Below are positions 1 to 7,304 of a stretch of 43,555 nucleotides of DNA, in pieces. Under the pieces are notes generated by a model. The model was not told the origin of the DNA and searched no databases. It saw only the letters and a list, made by a program, of their open reading frames with translations. Both the position numbers and the translations under genes were made by a program. The DNA is from Butyrivibrio sp. INlla16 (GTDB lineage Bacteria; Bacillota; Clostridia; Lachnospirales; Lachnospiraceae), in the NCBI RefSeq assembly GCF_900104155.1, contig NZ_FMYB01000038.1:1-43555 (forward strand), in the 5' to 3' direction. Each line of letters begins with the position of its first letter. Position 1 is the first letter of the stretch.

Positions 1-138
1 TCATATAACGTAGCAAGGCTGATGCAATTAGAAGATCCTGTGAACCGGATACAGATGATAGATATAATGGATGAAGTGGACTCGGATCTTACATGTGTGG
101 CAAAGTTTATTTTTGAACCAATTCCCAGTATGTATTGA
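1..138 (+). CDS. C-terminal tail of an unrecognised protein (5' truncated by window edge)
   Basis: An open frame enters from the left edge in frame 1 and ends at a TGA (136-138), giving the last 45 residues of a protein. The tail is acidic and hydrophobic (for example EDPVNRIQMIDIMDEVDSDL) with no motif I recognise. A convincing plus-strand terminator follows 38 bases later, which supports this being a genuine expressed gene end. It may be cargo of the same integrated element as the downstream integrase. Function unknown. Confidence 0.5.
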   Translation, partial: SYNVARLMQLEDPVNRIQMIDIMDEVDSDLTCVAKFIFEPIPSMY

Positions 139-175
139 TTTTTGAGAATAACAATACCTTTACTCCTTTTGATGA

Positions 176-202
176 CGCATAGGGATAACTATGCGCTTTT
201 TT
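176..202 (+). terminator. Rho-independent terminator after the partial gene
   Basis: Arms CGCATAG (176-182) and CTATGCG (189-195) enclose a 6-base loop and are followed by C and six T (197-202). It is oriented to terminate the gene ending at 138. Confidence 0.75.
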
Positions 203-314
203 ATGCTGAATATAGGATAATAACATCTCAAAAAGCAACTACTCCACCTGATTATGGCATTCTCCTGCACAAAAACTTCTTCATGAAACAACCCTATCCA
301 ATCTTACTTTTTTG

Positions 315-343
315 TTGAACTTGGCCGGAACCCTTGCTATACT
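315..343 (+). promoter_or_regulatory. Sigma-A-type promoter for a short transcript
   Basis: TTGAAC (315-320), a 17-base spacer and TATACT (338-343). The predicted start near 350 lies only about 60 bases before a terminator hairpin with a T tract, and no credible coding frame lies between them. Confidence 0.5.
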
Positions 344-349
344 TTATTT

Positions 350-412
350 AATCGAATTTACAAAAGCTCCGGCTTTTCATTCACTCTCTTGTTACCAGCA
401 AGAGAGTTTTTT
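350..412 (+). ncRNA. Candidate short RNA (about 60 nt) ending in an intrinsic terminator
   Basis: This is the interval from the predicted start of the upstream promoter to the T run at 407-412. It contains a weak hairpin (AAAAGC/GCTTTT, 362-377) and a strong one, ACTCTCTTG (383-391) with CAAGAGAGT (399-407), followed by T residues. It converges on the 3' end of the small excisionase-like gene on the other strand and ends just before that gene's stop codon. Alternatively the hairpin only serves as a bidirectional 3' end. There is no expression evidence. Confidence 0.35.
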
Positions 413-416
413 CATT

Positions 417-653
417 TTAGACTGCTTCTGGACTAAAGTATCCAATCTCTTCCCATACCTTTCTGTCTGGACAATAGTAGTTGTATTCACTGGAATTCTC
501 TTTCTTCATGGCATATCCAAATTTGAATATCCCCTGCTGGATTCCAATTCTTACGAACTGTGCATCCTTGTGCATTGCCTCGGCAACCTCAGTTATAGGA
601 ACATTTCTACCAGTAAATCTTGGTAGTTCTACATATAACTTTTTGTCTTCCAT
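417..653 (-). CDS. Small excisionase-like / HTH DNA-binding protein
   Basis: A 78-residue protein. The central segment (about residues 19-50, ITEVAEAMHKDAQFVRIGIQ) reads as a helix-turn-helix of the MerR/excisionase kind, in which a small protein bends DNA and steers integrase toward excision. This is a family inference, as I cannot align it. The ATG at 651-653 is preceded by a strong GGAGGTG (661-668 on this strand). It is divergent from the XRE repressor gene, and the shared 163-bp region carries the dyad and direct-repeat operators, so repressor control of this gene is likely. The setting next to a tyrosine integrase supports a role in recombination directionality, but a small regulator is also possible. 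Confidence 0.65.
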   Translation of the reverse strand: MEDKKLYVELPRFTGRNVPITEVAEAMHKDAQFVRIGIQQGIFKFGYAMKKENSSEYNYYCPDRKVWEEIGYFSPEAV

Positions 654-674
654 ACCTTTTCACCTCCCTTCTTT

Positions 675-703
675 CAAAATACGAATTATTAGTTCGTATT
701 TTG
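675..703. promoter_or_regulatory. Perfect dyad operator (11-bp arms) between the divergent genes
   Basis: CAAAATACGAA (675-685) and TTCGTATTTTG (693-703) form a perfect inverted repeat around a 7-base centre. It lies just upstream of the small minus-strand gene's ribosome-binding site. The core TTCGTA also occurs in the repeats at 750-778, as expected for sites of one repressor, probably the adjacent XRE protein. Confidence 0.65.
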
Positions 704-749
704 ATAATACGTCTTCATAATTCATTTGTCAACAATAAATATGTATTTT

Positions 750-795
750 CAATTCGTAATACGTTCTTGCAATTCGTATTACTACGTGTTACAAT
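750..795 (+). promoter_or_regulatory. Operator direct repeats overlapping a promoter for the XRE gene
   Basis: CAATTCGTA occurs at 750-758 and 770-778, exactly 20 bases (two helical turns) apart. TTGCAA (767-772), a 17-base spacer and TACAAT (790-795) make a plausible promoter whose -35 and spacer are covered by the second repeat. This would give repressor autoregulation and a very short 5' leader before AAGGAGG (802-808). Confidence 0.5.
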
Positions 796-816
796 TCTCA
801 CAAGGAGGTCAGTACA

Positions 817-1341
817 ATGAACAATGGATCTGATATTGGAAATAGAATTAAGCAGGCCCGCAAAGCTCAGCACCTCAGTCAGACTGAACTGGCTAACAGA
901 CTAGGTAAAACCATGCGTACAGTACAGAAATATGAAAGCGGTGAAATAGAGCCTTCAATAGGTGTACTGAATGAGATAGCAAATATTCTTAATATCTCTC
1001 CTGCTGAACTTATTGGATATCAGAAGAAGAACATCACTTTAGACACACTCTCAGATGTCCTCTATGTTCTTAACGAACTAAATAAAAAAGCAGGGATTAA
1101 CTTCAATATAGACGTAAATCGTCCACCCAAAACCGAAGAATGGAGCTGCAGTCTTAAATTCATTGGAAACGATGAAGCAGCAGAAAACAACTCAGATCTC
1201 TGCCTCTTTCTGGAAAGATATGCAGATGAGCGAGAGAGCCTTGAACAAGGCTTTTCAAATGAAGATAGATTTAATCACTGGTTCGAAACAGAACTTGCAT
1301 ACTACGCAAATGTAGCATTGCCCGATAAGAAAGGTGATTAA
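817..1341 (+). CDS. XRE/Cro-family HTH repressor of the integrated element
   Basis: A 174-residue protein. Residues about 8-62 form a classic Cro/CI-type helix-turn-helix (IKQARKAQHLSQTELANRLG, then TVQKYESGEIEPS). The roughly 110-residue C-terminal part is not recognised and lacks an evident peptidase Ser-Lys pair, so it is probably a dimerisation or sensing region. AAGGAGG at 802-808 fixes the ATG start. By analogy with phage and ICE repressors it probably represses its own gene and the divergent excisionase-like gene through the TTCGTA-containing repeats between them. The integrase gene follows 53 bp downstream on the same strand and may be co-transcribed. Confidence 0.85.
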   Translation: MNNGSDIGNRIKQARKAQHLSQTELANRLGKTMRTVQKYESGEIEPSIGVLNEIANILNISPAELIGYQKKNITLDTLSDVLYVLNELNKKAGINFNIDVNRPPKTEEWSCSLKFIGNDEAAENNSDLCLFLERYADERESLEQGFSNEDRFNHWFETELAYYANVALPDKKGD

Positions 1342-1394
1342 GGGTTATACCCTTTTTCATAAATAACCTGAGCATCAAAGGAGGTCGATATTAT

Positions 1395-2450
1395 TTGAAA
1401 TTACCAAACGGATATGGAAGTGTTATGAAAATGTCCGGGAAACGCAGAAAGCCCTATATGGTAAGAGTAACCACCGGATGGACCATTGATCCGGAAAAAG
1501 GTACCAAAAAGCAGACGTACAATGTCATAGGATATGCTGAAACCAAGCAGGAAGGCTTGCAAATGCTATCAGATTATCATCAGAATCCATTTGATACAAA
1601 AGCAGCCAAAATGACATTCACAGACGTATATAATGCCTGGTCTGAAGCAAAGTATCCTGCCATCTCTAAATCCAACGTACATGGGTATACAGCCTCATAT
1701 AACGTATGTGGCACCCTTTACAACAAAACTTTTAGAGATATAAGGCTGGCAGAGCTTCAGAATGTCATTGATACCTGCGGAAAAAATTATCCTACGCTCC
1801 GTAAGATCAAAGTCCTTTTCAATCAGCTTTACGATTACGCCCTTAAGAACGATATCTGTAACAAGGACTATTCCGAATTTGTTGATATCCTCAAGTATAA
1901 GGACAAAAATCCAAATAAGGTTGAGAGAGATATCTTTTCAAAAGCTGAGATTGAAAGGCTATGGGAACTCAAGGATGATCCGTTCTACCAGACAGTACTG
2001 ATGCTGATTTACAACGGCTGTAGAATATCTGAACTACTGGATTTGGAAAAGAAAAATGTTCATCTCGAAGAACAGTATTTCGATGTGATACTAAGTAAAA
2101 CTGAAAATGGTATCAGAAAGGTTCCTATAGCAGATAAGGTTCTACCATTCTACAAAGCCTGGTATGAATCCTCTGACTGTGAATACCTTCTTCACACCGA
2201 TGAAAACAAAAAGTTCACTTACAGAAATTATAAAGACAGCTACTGGACACCACTAATTGAAAATCTTGGGATGGAGCACACTCCTCATGATACAAGACAC
2301 ACCTGCATATCAATGCTGGCAGAAGCTCATGTAGATCCTACAATGATAAAGAAAATCGTAGGACACTCCGGGGCGATGTCTCTGACAGAGAAAGTGTACA
2401 CCCACCTTGATATCCAGTCTCTGGTAGAAGCAATTAACAAGCTTCACTAG
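1395..2450 (+). CDS. Tyrosine site-specific integrase
   Basis: A 351-residue tyrosine recombinase, the usual length for phage or ICE integrases. The N-terminal part (about 1-50, KLPNGYGSV...KPYMVRVTTGW) is an arm-binding-like domain, about 70-165 is the core-binding domain, and 175-345 is catalytic. Visible active-site residues are R210 (GCRISELL), K235, H298 and R301 (HDTRHT), H324 (VGHSG) and the nucleophile Y335 (YTHLD), so the enzyme looks intact. The start is TTG at 1395, chosen because AAAGGAGGTCGAT lies just upstream (1378-1390). It is the last gene before the ribosomal block, so this end of the element probably lies between 2451 and about 2640. Confidence 0.92.
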   Translation: MKLPNGYGSVMKMSGKRRKPYMVRVTTGWTIDPEKGTKKQTYNVIGYAETKQEGLQMLSDYHQNPFDTKAAKMTFTDVYNAWSEAKYPAISKSNVHGYTASYNVCGTLYNKTFRDIRLAELQNVIDTCGKNYPTLRKIKVLFNQLYDYALKNDICNKDYSEFVDILKYKDKNPNKVERDIFSKAEIERLWELKDDPFYQTVLMLIYNGCRISELLDLEKKNVHLEEQYFDVILSKTENGIRKVPIADKVLPFYKAWYESSDCEYLLHTDENKKFTYRNYKDSYWTPLIENLGMEHTPHDTRHTCISMLAEAHVDPTMIKKIVGHSGAMSLTEKVYTHLDIQSLVEAINKLH

Positions 2451-2638
2451 ACTCGAAAAAACCTTGTCAAGTGAACTTGTATGGTTCGTACTAAGCTCGA
2501 TAGTACCTCGCTAAGTACTCTACTCAAACAAGATCTAAGACTTGAGAATTTTGCTGTCTACCTGCTGTTTACTCGCTGTTTACGGTACAAAATTTTCTGC
2601 GTTTCACCACAACTGAATACAATTATAGATAAAAGAAA
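2451..2638. other. Gene-free stretch downstream of the integrase; likely element end or att region
   Basis: No coding frame is credible here. The stretch has integrase-arm-like short repeats, such as CTGTTTAC (2574-2581 and again about a dozen bases earlier in the form CTGCTGTTTAC), and GTAC-rich near-dyads around 2489-2520. The rpsI terminator begins at 2639. An attachment site is expected here because integrase genes usually abut one, but the matching second copy would be outside the window, so no core can be named. Confidence 0.3.
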
Positions 2639-2667
2639 AACCCCAGAAACACTGAGTTTCTGAGGTT
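2631..2667 (-). terminator. Terminator of the rplM-rpsI transcript
   Basis: On the minus strand, a 12-bp stem (2656-2667 paired with 2639-2650, one G-T pair) with a 5-base loop runs into T residues (complement of 2631-2640). It sits 27 bp past the rpsI stop codon and marks the native end of the ribosomal superoperon. Confidence 0.8.
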
Positions 2668-2694
2668 TGTAAATTCTTTTTGAATCTCGAAAGA

Positions 2695-3093
2695 TCATCT
2701 CTTTGAGAACTGAGGAGCGCGACGAGCCTTTTTGAGACCGTACTTCTTTCTCTCCTTCATTCTAGGATCACGTGTAAGGTATCCAGCCTTCTTAAGTGCA
2801 GGTCTGTACTCATCAGAATCAGCCTGAAGAAGTGCTCTTGAGATACCGTGACGGATTGCACCAGCCTGACCTGTTGTGCCGCCACCGCGAACTGTTACGT
2901 TAACATCGAACTTATCAAGAGTATCTGTCAGTACAAGGGGCTGACGAACGATAACCTTAAGAGTCTCAAGTCCAAGATACTCGTCGATGCTTCTCTTATT
3001 GATAGTGATATTGCCCTTACCGGGTGTAAGATAAACTCTGGCGATAGACTTCTTTCTTCTACCTGTGCCATAGAAACTTGCTGCTTTAGCCAT
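2695..3093 (-). CDS. rpsI: 30S ribosomal protein S9
   Basis: A component of the 30S head whose C-terminal tail reaches the P-site tRNA. The product is 132 residues, with the family's opening ([13 protein letters not shown]), the [10 protein letters not shown] glycine-rich loop, and the conserved basic C terminus ending QFSKR. The start is placed at ATG 3093 rather than the in-frame TTG 3099, because AAAGGAG is about 9 bases from the ATG but only about 3 from the TTG. It follows rplM by 20 bp, the near-universal rplM-rpsI pair, and ends at a clear intrinsic terminator. Confidence 0.97.
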   Translation of the reverse strand: MAKAASFYGTGRRKKSIARVYLTPGKGNITINKRSIDEYLGLETLKVIVRQPLVLTDTLDKFDVNVTVRGGGTTGQAGAIRHGISRALLQADSDEYRPALKKAGYLTRDPRMKERKKYGLKKARRAPQFSKR

Positions 3094-3113
3094 TTTCAAA
3101 TTCTCCTTTCAGA

Positions 3114-3542
3114 TTAGAATGTAAGTACTTCGGGCTTCTGAGCTGCATGATCGTGCTCAGGACCTACATATACGTGAAGCTTTGTGTACATCTGTCTGCC
3201 AAGAGAACCCTTGGGAAGCATTCCCTTTACTGCATGCTCGATAACACGCTCCGGGTGTGTCTCCATCATCTGACGAAGAGTGAACTCCTTGTGGTGTCCA
3301 ACATAATCTGTGTGGTGCCAGTACATCTTCTGGTCCATCTTCTTACCTGAAACCTTGATCTTCTCAGCGTTGATTACGATTACATAATCACCTGTATCAA
3401 TGTTGGGTGTATAAATCGGCTTATTCTTTCCTCTAAGTACATTAGCAACGTTAGAAGCAAGACGACCGAGTGTCATATCTGTTGCGTCTACAACATACCA
3501 TTTCTTCTCAACAGAAGAAGCATTAGGCATATATGTGTTCAT
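3114..3542 (-). CDS. rplM: 50S ribosomal protein L13
   Basis: An early-assembly 50S protein. The product is 142 residues, typical for the family. It begins [20 protein letters not shown] and carries the L13 signatures GRLAS and [14 protein letters not shown]. The ATG at 3542 is chosen because GGAGG sits 8 bases upstream. The in-frame ATG 15 bases earlier overlaps that ribosome-binding site and would add a non-conserved MEVIR. The gene has its own promoter and a structured leader of about 135 nt, and is followed at once by rpsI. Confidence 0.97.
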   Translation of the reverse strand: MNTYMPNASSVEKKWYVVDATDMTLGRLASNVANVLRGKNKPIYTPNIDTGDYVIVINAEKIKVSGKKMDQKMYWHHTDYVGHHKEFTLRQMMETHPERVIEHAVKGMLPKGSLGRQMYTKLHVYVGPEHDHAAQKPEVLTF

Positions 3543-3678
3543 TCTAATTACCTCCATAACCAGTTAACAGTTAAACTCTGGTGCGAAGAACCCTTCACCT
3601 GATCCATTCGCTTATATATTGTATAAGATATACGCCTCGTTACTTACCGGGATAACTTTGGCGATAATCGTCACACAG
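3543..3678 (-). promoter_or_regulatory. Candidate L13-type ribosomal leader (5' UTR of rplM)
   Basis: About 135 nt lie between the predicted start and the rplM ATG. The part nearest the gene folds into a hairpin (GGTG-c-GAAG with CTTC-ACC, 3580-3599). Autoregulatory L13 leaders are known upstream of rplM in Firmicutes. Placement fits, but I have not matched the published consensus. Confidence 0.35.
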
Positions 3679-3684
3679 TCATAT

Positions 3685-3714
3685 ATTATATGCTCATTTC
3701 TTTCAATTTGTCAA
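3685..3714 (-). promoter_or_regulatory. Sigma-A promoter of rplM-rpsI
   Basis: Read on the minus strand: TTGACA (3714-3709), an 18-base spacer and TATAAT (3690-3685), both perfect consensus hexamers. It lies in the 220-bp gap after truA. Confidence 0.85.
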
Positions 3715-3762
3715 CCTAAAATCCACCGAAAATAGCACAAAATAGCTGAGGTTATAAAAATT

Positions 3763-4509
3763 TTATAATCCCTCGGGGAATCTGTATTCTATAAGGAAAA
3801 GTCCCTGCGGCGGAGCTGTCGGTCCTGCTGCCGCTCTGTCCTTTGCTCCGATCATCTTTTCAACGTCCGAAGGCTCGCCCTTCCCCCTGCCTATCTCCAT
3901 CAGAGTCCCGGCTATGATTCTCACCATATTATATAAAAAGCCGTTGCCTGTGATTCTAATCACTATCTCATCGCCCTGTCTCACAGTCTCTGCCGAAATA
4001 ATCCTTCGAACATGGCTTAGTGCCTGAGATCCGGCTGCACAAAAGCTTGAAAAATCATGTTCTCCCACCAGGTACTTGGCAGCCTCGTTCATCCTCTTTT
4101 CATCAAGAGGATAGCTGTTATGGCAAAAATAGAGCCTCTTAGTAGGCACCATTGTCTTAACGTTCAGGATTCTATACTCATATGTCTTCTCTGAGAGGCA
4201 CTTTCTCGGATGGAATTCAAGCGGAACTTCCTCCGACCGCATGATTCTGATATCATCGGGGAGCTTATTATTCAATGCCGGTGCAAAGCTTTCAGCAGGA
4301 ATGGTGGATTCTGTTTTAAACACCACCAGATTCCCATATGCATGCACTCCGGCATCTGTCCTGCTGGCACCGATAATCTCCGAATCCTCACCGGTCAGCG
4401 CATCAACGGCATTTTTCAGCTCGCCCTCTATTGTCCGGGTGTTTTCCTGAAAAGCGAAGCCGTGATAGCCGCTCCCATCATATGCAACTGTCAGCATAAT
4501 ATTTTTCAA
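3763..4509 (-). CDS. truA: tRNA pseudouridine(38-40) synthase TruA
   Basis: Isomerises U38-U40 in the anticodon stem-loop of tRNAs. The product is 248 residues, the normal length. The catalytic aspartate is D52 in GASRTDAGVHA, and the N terminus (LTVAYDGSGYHGFAFQ) and the NGFLYNMVRIIAGTL motif are both present. It lies between ecfT and rplM, the standard Firmicute neighbourhood. The 65-bp gap from ecfT holds no obvious promoter, so it is probably co-transcribed with the ecf genes. Confidence 0.96.
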   Translation of the reverse strand: MKNIMLTVAYDGSGYHGFAFQENTRTIEGELKNAVDALTGEDSEIIGASRTDAGVHAYGNLVVFKTESTIPAESFAPALNNKLPDDIRIMRSEEVPLEFHPRKCLSEKTYEYRILNVKTMVPTKRLYFCHNSYPLDEKRMNEAAKYLVGEHDFSSFCAAGSQALSHVRRIISAETVRQGDEIVIRITGNGFLYNMVRIIAGTLMEIGRGKGEPSDVEKMIGAKDRAAAGPTAPPQGLFLIEYRFPEGL

Positions 4510-4574
4510 ATCTTAGCCCTCAATTATATGCATATAAGGATATATCAATAATAAATTGCACAATATTGCGTCAA

Positions 4575-5375
4575 TCAAAACAGAATTCCCACAGCGATCA
4601 TTGCGCATAAATACACAAAAATCACTATATATGCAAAAATATCCCATTTCTTATAAGCAAGAGGCTTCATTTTAGTCCTGCCTTCGCCGCCTCGATAACA
4701 TCTGGCTTCCATAGCCATAGCAAGGTCTCCTGCCCTTCTGAAGGCAGATATGAAAAGCGGAACAAGAAGCGGTATCAGACTCTTAGCCCTCTGGATAAGC
4801 GATCCGCTCTCAAAATCGGCACCTCTTGCCATCTGAGCCTTCATGATCTTGTCTGTCTCTTCCATCAAAATCGGAATAAATCTGAGTGCAATCGACATCA
4901 TCATAGATATCTCATGTACCGGCACATGGAACACCTTAAGCGGGTTCATGAGGCTCTCCATACCGTCCGTAAGCTGATTTGGGGTGGTAGTGAGCGTCAT
5001 TATTGAAGACCCTGTTATAAGGAAAACAAGCCTCACTCCCATCATAACCGCTATTTTAAGTCCCTCTTTGGTTATTTTCAGTTTCCAGAAAGTCACCAGA
5101 GGCTCTCCGGGCGTCAAAAAGAGATTAAACAGCATAGTAATAAGAAGCAGTAAATAAATAGCCTTCATGCCCTTAAAAATGAATTTTGCGGGCACATTTG
5201 ACTTCATAATGGCAAGCACAAGAAAGGCTGCTGCTATCAAATATCCTATAAAATTGTCTACTACAAATAGGGATACAATATATACCAGTGTCGCTACAAT
5301 TTTTACCCTCGGATCCAGTCTGTGAATAGCGGAATCCGTCTGGTAATACTGTCCCAGCGTTATATCTCTAAGCAT
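4575..5375 (-). CDS. ecfT: Energy-coupling factor transporter membrane protein EcfT
   Basis: The scaffold membrane subunit of ECF vitamin/metal importers, coupling the two ATPases to interchangeable substrate-binding S components in the cytoplasmic membrane. The product is 266 residues with hydrophobic segments near 30-60, 65-80, 105-130 and 245-265. The cytoplasmic coupling helices carry the two Ala-Arg-Gly-like signatures, MARGADF (about 185) and EARCYRGG (about 225). It follows ecfA2 by 32 bp. No S component is encoded nearby, so this is a group II, shared-module arrangement. Confidence 0.95.
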   Translation of the reverse strand: MLRDITLGQYYQTDSAIHRLDPRVKIVATLVYIVSLFVVDNFIGYLIAAAFLVLAIMKSNVPAKFIFKGMKAIYLLLLITMLFNLFLTPGEPLVTFWKLKITKEGLKIAVMMGVRLVFLITGSSIMTLTTTPNQLTDGMESLMNPLKVFHVPVHEISMMMSIALRFIPILMEETDKIMKAQMARGADFESGSLIQRAKSLIPLLVPLFISAFRRAGDLAMAMEARCYRGGEGRTKMKPLAYKKWDIFAYIVIFVYLCAMIAVGILF

Positions 5376-5407
5376 TCAGTACATGCTCCCAACTTTTTAT
5401 ATAAAAA

Positions 5408-6253
5408 TCATCCAAAAACCCGCATAATCTCGTCAGCCGCCTCATCAATCGTGGTAGCATCCGTATGTACGGGCAATCCGGCTTCTCTGAGCTCCTCCAT
5501 AACATATGTAACCTGCGGTGCAGCAAGACCTATAGCCTCAAGCTCTTTGTAATGGGCGAATACTTCCTTCGGGGTTCCGTCATAGACTGCTTCACCCTTA
5601 TTCATGACTATTATCCTGTCGACGTAATTCGCCACATCCTCCATGCTGTGTGACACCAGAATTACCGTGATGCCCAGTGTATCATGCAGCTCAGCGATTA
5701 GATCAAGTATCTCGTCCCTGCCTTTAGGGTCAAGTCCTGCTGTGGGCTCATCCAGAATCAGCACCTCCGGCTTCATAGCAAGAACTCCGGCTATAGCCAC
5801 CCTCCGCTTTTGTCCTCCGGACAGATCAAATGGAGACTGATAAAAATATTCATCCGGAAGTCCTACCTTTTTAAGGGCATCATACGCTCTAAGCTCTATC
5901 TCTTTCTGAGGAAGCCCCAGATTTTTTGGCCCAAAGCACACATCCAGGAAGCAGTTTATCTCAAAAAGCTGATGCTCGGGATACTGAAAAACGAGTCCCA
6001 CCTTGGCTCTGAGATTTTTTCTGTCATATTCGGGATCGTTTATGTCCTTGCCATCAAAGTAGACAGAACCTGATGACGGCTTCATAAGACCGTTCAAATG
6101 CTGCACAAGGGTCGATTTTCCCGATCCGGTGTGTCCGATAAGGCCTATAAACTGGCCATCCGGTATCTGAAGTGACACATCATTTAAGGCTGTCCTTGCC
6201 ATCGCTGTATCGGCTTCATATATGTAATTTACATGATCAAGTATTATTGCCAT
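5408..6253 (-). CDS. ecfA2: ECF transporter ATPase subunit EcfA2
   Basis: The second ATPase of the ECF module, 281 residues. Walker A GHTGSGKST (40-48), Q-loop FQYPEHQLF, signature LSGGQKRR, Walker B LILDEPTAGLD and switch histidine VSHSM are all intact. The start overlaps the end of ecfA1 by 10 bp, implying translational coupling and stoichiometric synthesis. The YPEHQLF variant of the Q-loop is typical of the A2 paralogue, which with gene order separates it from ecfA1. Confidence 0.95.
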   Translation of the reverse strand: MAIILDHVNYIYEADTAMARTALNDVSLQIPDGQFIGLIGHTGSGKSTLVQHLNGLMKPSSGSVYFDGKDINDPEYDRKNLRAKVGLVFQYPEHQLFEINCFLDVCFGPKNLGLPQKEIELRAYDALKKVGLPDEYFYQSPFDLSGGQKRRVAIAGVLAMKPEVLILDEPTAGLDPKGRDEILDLIAELHDTLGITVILVSHSMEDVANYVDRIIVMNKGEAVYDGTPKEVFAHYKELEAIGLAAPQVTYVMEELREAGLPVHTDATTIDEAADEIMRVFG

Positions 6254-7110
6254 TTTAATCCCTTCAAAGCTGCTACAAGTTCCTTGCGGTCAAGAATCCC
6301 CTCGGGAATATTAAGTCCTCTTTGCCTAAGCTCATGCGCAAGAAGAGTTACCTGCGGAACACCCAGCCTCAAATCCTTCAGCTTATCAACCTGTGAAAAA
6401 ATCTCCCTGGGAGTACCCTGCATCTTCACATGCCCCTTATCCATAACAAAGACCTTGTCGGAGTATATTACTTCTTCCATATAATGCGTAATTAGAATGA
6501 TCGTTATCCCTTCCACGTCGTTCAGGGCTCTCGCCGCGCGGATAACCTCTTTTCGTCCGTTCGGATCAAGCATGGCTGTCGGCTCATCAAAAATGATGCA
6601 TTTGGGGTGCATTGCAATAACTCCCGCAATGGAAACCCTCTGTTTCTGTCCTCCGGAGAGGTGATTGGGTGAGCTTTTCCTAAATTCGTACATTCCTACA
6701 GTCTTAAGGCTCTCCTCTACTCTCTCCCATATCTCTTTTGTGGGAACACCCATGTTTTCCGGTCCAAATCCCACATCCTCTTCAACAACCTGTCCTATTA
6801 TCTGATTGTCGGGATTCTGAAAAACCATCCCCGCTTCCTGTCTGACACTCCAGAGATTACTTGCATCCGAAGTGTTCATTCCGTCAACAAAGACAGTACC
6901 CTCAGTGGGGAATAAAAGTGCATTAAAATGCTTGGCCAGTGTAGATTTTCCTGAACCGTTGTGTCCGAGAATGGATATAAATTCGCCCTTTTTGACTTCC
7001 AGATCCACTCCGTCAACAGCGGTGGTTATTCCCTCTACGTTGCCTTCCTCATCTCGTCTGATATATTCAAATGTCAGATTCTCCGTCCGGAGCATTGTTT
7101 CTGAACTCAT
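6244..7110 (-). CDS. ecfA1: ECF transporter ATPase subunit EcfA1
   Basis: The first ATPase of the ECF module, 288 residues. Walker A GHNGSGKST (49-57), Q-loop FQNPDNQII, signature LSGGQKQR, Walker B CIIFDEPTAMLD and switch histidine THYME are intact. ATG 7110 has AAGAGGC upstream; a start at the sixth codon is an alternative. In most relatives this gene directly follows rplQ. Here a flagellin gene on the other strand separates them, and a terminator closes the rplQ transcript, so ecfA1 needs its own promoter. A TATAAT hexamer (7167-7162, minus strand) is a candidate -10 without a good -35. Confidence 0.95.
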   Translation of the reverse strand: MSSETMLRTENLTFEYIRRDEEGNVEGITTAVDGVDLEVKKGEFISILGHNGSGKSTLAKHFNALLFPTEGTVFVDGMNTSDASNLWSVRQEAGMVFQNPDNQIIGQVVEEDVGFGPENMGVPTKEIWERVEESLKTVGMYEFRKSSPNHLSGGQKQRVSIAGVIAMHPKCIIFDEPTAMLDPNGRKEVIRAARALNDVEGITIILITHYMEEVIYSDKVFVMDKGHVKMQGTPREIFSQVDKLKDLRLGVPQVTLLAHELRQRGLNIPEGILDRKELVAALKGLKWQ

Positions 7111-7223
7111 TTTGCCTCTTTTTCAGTATTATTGCGCTCTTTAGTACATCCTCACTATTTTATTATATGCAGTTGTGAAAAACAAGCGCAGCTGTGCACT
7201 TCTTCTGCCATATTTAAAAAGTG

Positions 7224-7251
7224 TAAAATTTTTTCATAAAACTGCCGATAA
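7224..7251 (+). promoter_or_regulatory. Sigma-28 (SigD/FliA) flagellar promoter
   Basis: TAAA (7224-7227), 16 bases, then a perfect GCCGATAA (7244-7251), the textbook sigma-28 -10 element. The predicted start near 7259 leaves a leader of about 45 nt before the flagellin gene. It places that gene in the late flagellar class. Confidence 0.85.
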
Positions 7252-7304
7252 CTTTAGTGTAAAGGAACTAAAAATATCGATTTATTATCATTAAGGGGCA
7301 GCTT

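Noticed and set aside
312..720. Two plus-strand open frames of 104 and 79 codons
   Set aside because: They lie antisense to the small excisionase-like gene, start without Shine-Dalgarno sites and give low-complexity hydrophobic proteins; one runs through the terminator hairpin.
2481..2663. A 60-codon plus-strand frame after the integrase
   Set aside because: It runs into the rpsI terminator stem, has no ribosome-binding site and no recognisable motif; the stretch is better seen as element end sequence.
7261..7304. Flagellin start at the internal ATG (7323) instead of GTG 7305
   Set aside because: The GTG gives the family opening MVIQHNM and has AAGGGG 6 bases upstream; the internal ATG would remove conserved D0 residues.
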